Under the pieces are notes generated by a model, which worked only from the letters and a program-made list of their open reading frames with translations, ran no database searches and was not told the origin of the DNA. 64,000 nt of DNA from the NCBI GenBank assembly GCA_017643215.1, contig JAEPNV010000013.1, positions 62,001 through 126,000 of the forward strand, written 5' to 3'. The translations under genes and the position numbers were made by a program. Origin of the DNA: Roseibium sp. (lineage in GTDB: Bacteria > Pseudomonadota > Alphaproteobacteria > Rhizobiales > Stappiaceae). Positions 60,790 to 64,000 of this stretch are shown here, piece after piece (position 1 is the first letter of the stretch; every line of letters starts with the position of its first letter).

Positions 60790-60837
60790 TCCAACTTGCT
60801 CCGAACCTCGCACTGCGACTATGGCAAGCCGCGTTTC

Positions 60838-61539
60838 TTACTTAACGACAACGCCGGTTTCGTCGATCTTCTGGCGTTCGTCGCCCAGGCGTTCGCCGGT
60901 AACCATGTAGTAAACGCTTTCGGCAATGTTGGTCGCGTGGTCGCCGATTCGCTCGATATTCTTGGCGCAAAACAGAAGATGGGCGCACTGTGAGATACTA
61001 CGCGGATCTTCCATCATATAGGTCAGCAACTCGCGGAACAGGGATGTGTAGATCGCATCCACTTCCCGGTCCCGTTCGCGCACGTCGGCCGCGGCCGGTG
61101 CGTCTCGCTGAGTATAGGCGTCAAGCACCTTCTTGAGCTGGCTCAAGGTCAATTCGGTCATGTGCTCGACGCCAATCGCCAGTTTCTTCGAGGTCAAGTC
61201 GGAATCAATCGCAATCACACGCTTGGCGACGTTCTTGGCCAAGTCGCCGGTTCTTTCCAGATCGTTGGAAATGCGGCCGGCGGCGACGATCTCCCGAAGG
61301 TCCCTTCCCATTGGCTGGCGCCGGGCGATAATTTCCACGATCCCCATCTCGATTTCCTGGAACAGTTCGTCGAGACGCGCATCCTGTTCAATCGTCGCGC
61401 GGGCAAGGTCGAGATCTTGCGTCACCAGAGCGGTTACGGAATTGCTGACCGTTGTTTCCGCTAGGCCACCCATTTCCGCAATCCGGCCCGCGAGCGCTGT
61501 CAGTTCCTCGTCATAGGCCTTGACTGTGTGCTCAGCCAT
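60838..61539 (-). CDS. phoU: Phosphate-specific transport accessory protein PhoU
   Basis: A 233-aa protein with two repeats of a three-helix bundle. It links the Pst transporter to the PhoR/PhoB pathway and keeps the regulon off when phosphate is sufficient. Metal-binding E/DxxxD-type segments are seen in RISNDLERTGDLAKNVAKRV and in the second half as CAKNIERIGDHATNIAESVY. It lies 48 bp upstream of phoB and 33 bp downstream of pstB. Confidence 0.96.
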   Translation of the reverse strand: MAEHTVKAYDEELTALAGRIAEMGGLAETTVSNSVTALVTQDLDLARATIEQDARLDELFQEIEMGIVEIIARRQPMGRDLREIVAAGRISNDLERTGDLAKNVAKRVIAIDSDLTSKKLAIGVEHMTELTLSQLKKVLDAYTQRDAPAAADVRERDREVDAIYTSLFRELLTYMMEDPRSISQCAHLLFCAKNIERIGDHATNIAESVYYMVTGERLGDERQKIDETGVVVK

Positions 61540-61572
61540 GGAATGTCCTTCTCAAATTGCGCTCAACTTTCA

Positions 61573-62379
61573 CTAGCCAAACCGGCCGGTGATATAATCT
61601 TGCGTGCGCTTGTCGGTCGGATTTGTGAATATATCTTGTGTCGGCCCCTCTTCAACCAGGATGCCGAGGTGGAAAAACGCGGTGCGCTGCGACACCCGGG
61701 CTGCTTGCTGCATCGAGTGCGTCACGATCACGATCGTGAAATTCTCGCGCAGTTCATCGATCAGTTCCTCGACCTTGGCCGTCGCGATCGGGTCGAGCGC
61801 TGAACACGGTTCATCCATCAAGATGACCTCCGGATTCACGGCGATGGCACGGGCGATGCAAAGCCGTTGTTGCTGTCCGCCCGACAGACCGGTCCCAGGT
61901 TCCGACAATCGGTCTTTCACCTCTTCCCAGAGACCTGCGCGCTGCAGGCTGGAGGTCACGATCTCATCCATTGCCGTTTTGTTGGCCGCCAACCCATGGA
62001 TCCGCGGCCCGTAGGCAATGTTGTCATAGATCGACTTGGGGAACGGATTCGGTTTTTGAAACACCATGCCGACCTTGGCCCTAAGTTGCACCGGATCAAC
62101 TTTTGGGTCGTAGATGTCCTCACTGTCGATTAGGATCGTGCCTTCCACCCGGCACACGTCAATCGTGTCGTTCATCCGGTTCAAACACCGCAAGAACGTC
62201 GATTTGCCGCAACCGGACGGTCCAATGAAGGACGTCACCGATCGGGGATTTATTTCAATGTCCACGTCCTTGATGGCATGGATGTCCCCGTAAAAGACTT
62301 GAACTTGTTTGGCGGAAATCTTGCTGTCGGTCATCTCTGCCGCCTTGTCGATGTGAGGCATCTCGTTCATCAGATTCAA
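61573..62379 (-). CDS. pstB: Phosphate ABC transporter ATP-binding protein PstB
   Basis: A 268-aa ABC ATPase that powers high-affinity phosphate import. Walker A is GPSGCGKST at about 54-62, the Q-loop is in [20 protein letters not shown] (typical PstB), the signature is [14 protein letters not shown], Walker B is [13 protein letters not shown], and the H-loop is [10 protein letters not shown]. Met1, Met4, Met7 and Met16 are all possible starts; the longest is used because AGGA precedes it. Three bases separate it from pstA. Confidence 0.97.
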   Translation of the reverse strand: MNLMNEMPHIDKAAEMTDSKISAKQVQVFYGDIHAIKDVDIEINPRSVTSFIGPSGCGKSTFLRCLNRMNDTIDVCRVEGTILIDSEDIYDPKVDPVQLRAKVGMVFQKPNPFPKSIYDNIAYGPRIHGLAANKTAMDEIVTSSLQRAGLWEEVKDRLSEPGTGLSGGQQQRLCIARAIAVNPEVILMDEPCSALDPIATAKVEELIDELRENFTIVIVTHSMQQAARVSQRTAFFHLGILVEEGPTQDIFTNPTDKRTQDYITGRFG

Positions 62380-62382
62380 ATC

Positions 62383-63735
62383 CTACCAGCGACGCTCGAA
62401 CCGGCGCCGCAAAACGATGGCCAAGATGTTCATGGCCAACAGAAAGACAAGCAGTACGATGATCCCGCCCCAGGCTTTTTCGTAGAAGGCAAAATCGGCC
62501 CGCGCTGCCCAGGTGTAGATTTGCGCCGGCATGGCGGAGTTCGGATCGGTGAAGCCCTCGATCAAGCCTTCCGGGTAGCCGCGCGCGACAAATCCGACCA
62601 TCCCGATCAGAAGAAGCGGGGCGGTTTCCCCCAGAGCCTGCGCCAGACCGATGATTGTTCCAGTCAGGATGCCGGGCATCGCCAAAGGCAGAACATGATG
62701 AAACACGGCCTGCATCTTCGAGGCGCCGACACCCAGCGCAGCATCCCGAATGCTCGGCGGCACCGCCTTCAATGCTGCACGCGTGGAAATGATGATTGTG
62801 GGCAGGGTCATCAAGGTCAACACCAGGCCGCCCACCAACGGCGCGGATTGCGGCAGATGCATGAACTGGATGAACACCGCAAGTCCAAGAATCCCGAACA
62901 CGATGGATGGTACTGCTGCAAGGTTGGAGATGTTCACTTCAATCAGATCCGTGATCCGGTTCTGCGGCGCGAACTCCTCCAGATAAATCGACGCGGCGAC
63001 GCCAATTGGAAGTGACAGGAACAGCACAACTAGCATCATGAAAAACGATCCGACGACCGAGGCGCCAATGCCGGCACCGCCCGGATTGTCCACGCCGGAG
63101 TCGGCTCCGGTGATAAAGTTCCAGTTGAAGGCGTTCCGGATCACCCCGGCCTCGACCAGCGCGTCGACGATATAAAGGTCGGATTTCATCAAGAAGCGGC
63201 TGTCGACGATCGACTCCCGTGTGATACGCCCATTCATGTAGCCATCGACGCGCGAAGACGCAGCCAGCTCAAAGGCAACCGGCTGGCCCAGAAGATCCTG
63301 GTTTTCCCGGAAAAACTCCCGGATGGTTCCACCGGTCTTGCCGACAAGCCGCTCGATGGCGTCCGAATCAAAGGGGGCGTCGATGCCCTTCTGGCGGAGC
63401 TGTTCCTCCAGGCTGGCGATGAAAAAGCCCTCATAGGCCCGGGTCTTGAAAAGCTCCTGCTCAGCCGCTTCAAACTGGTCTTCCGTGATCGTGAATTCGA
63501 CCTGGACGATCGTCCTTGTGAACGCTGGGATACCCTCAAGAATAATCGAAGACGCCAGGACGACCAGAAAGAAGAGGCCGATCACAATCGCCGTGATCCC
63601 GTAGGCCTTGAACCGCGCTTCCGCTGCGTTGCGTTTGCGCGTGAGCGCATCCGTGCGGTAGAGGGACGTTTTGCGTTTTTCAGACGGCGTGGTATCGGCA
63701 CTGGACGCAACCGGGGGAAGAGTGGTGTCGCTCAT
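62383..63735 (-). CDS. pstA: Phosphate ABC transporter permease PstA
   Basis: A 450-aa inner-membrane permease. Helix 1 is at about 48-72, then a periplasmic insert of about 150 residues (DUF3333-like, with EDQFEAAEQELFKTRAYEGF), then five helices. The ABC permease loop is DAALGVGASKMQAVFHHVLP at about residues 333-352. The insert makes it much longer than enterobacterial PstA (about 300 aa), as is common in alphaproteobacteria. It shares one base with pstC (TGATG). Confidence 0.95.
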   Translation of the reverse strand: MSDTTLPPVASSADTTPSEKRKTSLYRTDALTRKRNAAEARFKAYGITAIVIGLFFLVVLASSIILEGIPAFTRTIVQVEFTITEDQFEAAEQELFKTRAYEGFFIASLEEQLRQKGIDAPFDSDAIERLVGKTGGTIREFFRENQDLLGQPVAFELAASSRVDGYMNGRITRESIVDSRFLMKSDLYIVDALVEAGVIRNAFNWNFITGADSGVDNPGGAGIGASVVGSFFMMLVVLFLSLPIGVAASIYLEEFAPQNRITDLIEVNISNLAAVPSIVFGILGLAVFIQFMHLPQSAPLVGGLVLTLMTLPTIIISTRAALKAVPPSIRDAALGVGASKMQAVFHHVLPLAMPGILTGTIIGLAQALGETAPLLLIGMVGFVARGYPEGLIEGFTDPNSAMPAQIYTWAARADFAFYEKAWGGIIVLLVFLLAMNILAIVLRRRFERRW

Positions 63736-64000
63736 CAGTCGTACTGCTCCCGGTATTTGCGCACAATGTAGAGCGCCACGATGTTGAGGCCCAACGTGAC
63801 CACGAAGAGCGTCATGCCGAGCGCAAAGGCAACCAGCGCTTCAGGCGACGCGAAATCGGCGTCGCCTGTGAGCTGACTGACAATCTTTGCCGTCACGGTC
63901 GTCATGGCTTCAAACGGATTGAGACTGAGCCGGGCTGCTGCGCCGGCCCCAAGTACAACGATCATGGTTTCCCCGATGGCGCGGGAGGCGGCCAGCAAAA
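63735..64000 (-). CDS. pstC: Phosphate ABC transporter permease PstC (C-terminal part)
   Basis: Only the last 88 or so codons are in the window; the frame is open through the right edge. The visible part begins LLAASRAIGETMIVVLGAGA, the conserved PstC segment after the EAA loop, then LTGDADFASPEALVAFALGM and a final helix ending VALYIVRKYREQYD. The gene order pstC-pstA-pstB-phoU-phoB confirms the call. The TTG at 63998 is an internal codon, not the start. Confidence 0.93.
   Translation of the reverse strand, partial: LLAASRAIGETMIVVLGAGAAARLSLNPFEAMTTVTAKIVSQLTGDADFASPEALVAFALGMTLFVVTLGLNIVALYIVRKYREQYD

Overview
The window looks like a chromosomal segment of an alphaproteobacterium of the order Hyphomicrobiales (Rhizobiales). 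The evidence is a class I lysyl-tRNA synthetase, a GcrA cell-cycle regulator, a SAM-II riboswitch in front of metZ, PstA with the long alphaproteobacterial periplasmic insert, the argD-argF-hslO order, and a MerR gene beside a fatty-acid oxidation cluster and a probable PodJ-like gene. GC content is high by eye. A Stappiaceae-like marine lineage would fit the TRAP transporter and the gene set, but the family level is a guess.

Bases 1-10.8 kb: the start of a probable PodJ-like gene runs off the left edge on the minus strand. A MerR regulator precedes an acyl-CoA dehydrogenase/GST/thiolase run, a c-di-GMP phosphodiesterase and the bifunctional FadB. Two nearly identical 16-bp dyads, before the MerR gene and before the dehydrogenase, are likely MerR operators. 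Two tandem paralogous AraC regulators follow. Bases 11.4-26 kb are mainly housekeeping: a DUF6460 membrane protein, a deacetylase, a MATE pump, pyrD, a non-cleavable S24-type repressor with a nuclease-dead SNase-fold protein, lysK, terB, apaG, a CDP-alcohol phosphatidyltransferase, metZ with its riboswitch, a double-length dcd, an AT-richer DUF4760-like gene, yigZ, a voltage-gated sodium channel and tRNA-Gly(CCC).

Bases 26.5-38.2 kb: a lytic transglycosylase, then a tightly coupled catabolic cluster. It holds a class V aminotransferase, a TRAP transporter (DctPQM), an enoyl-CoA hydratase, a CaiB-type CoA-transferase and an FAH-fold hydratase. Divergent from it are a YdiJ-like FAD/FeS dehydrogenase and a GntR regulator, with a palindrome in the shared promoter. 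The substrate is unknown; a 2-hydroxy or 2-oxo acid is the best inference. Bases 38.6-45 kb: a hybrid kinase with one GAF and about six PAS domains, a REC-EAL phosphodiesterase, a single-domain receiver and a degenerate EAL protein form one c-di-GMP signalling module.

Bases 45-64 kb: a broken IS3-family orfA relic, a GT2 glycosyltransferase with an added N-terminal domain beside a lone periplasmic solute-binding protein, a sterol-desaturase-like enzyme, an alpha/beta hydrolase, an RND efflux pair, argD-argF-hslO, gcrA, and the phosphate operon pstC-pstA-pstB-phoU-phoB, cut by the right edge. No CRISPR array, prophage or rRNA is visible. Starts were chosen by ribosome-binding sites, overlaps and family length. 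Identifications come from motif recognition, not database searches.
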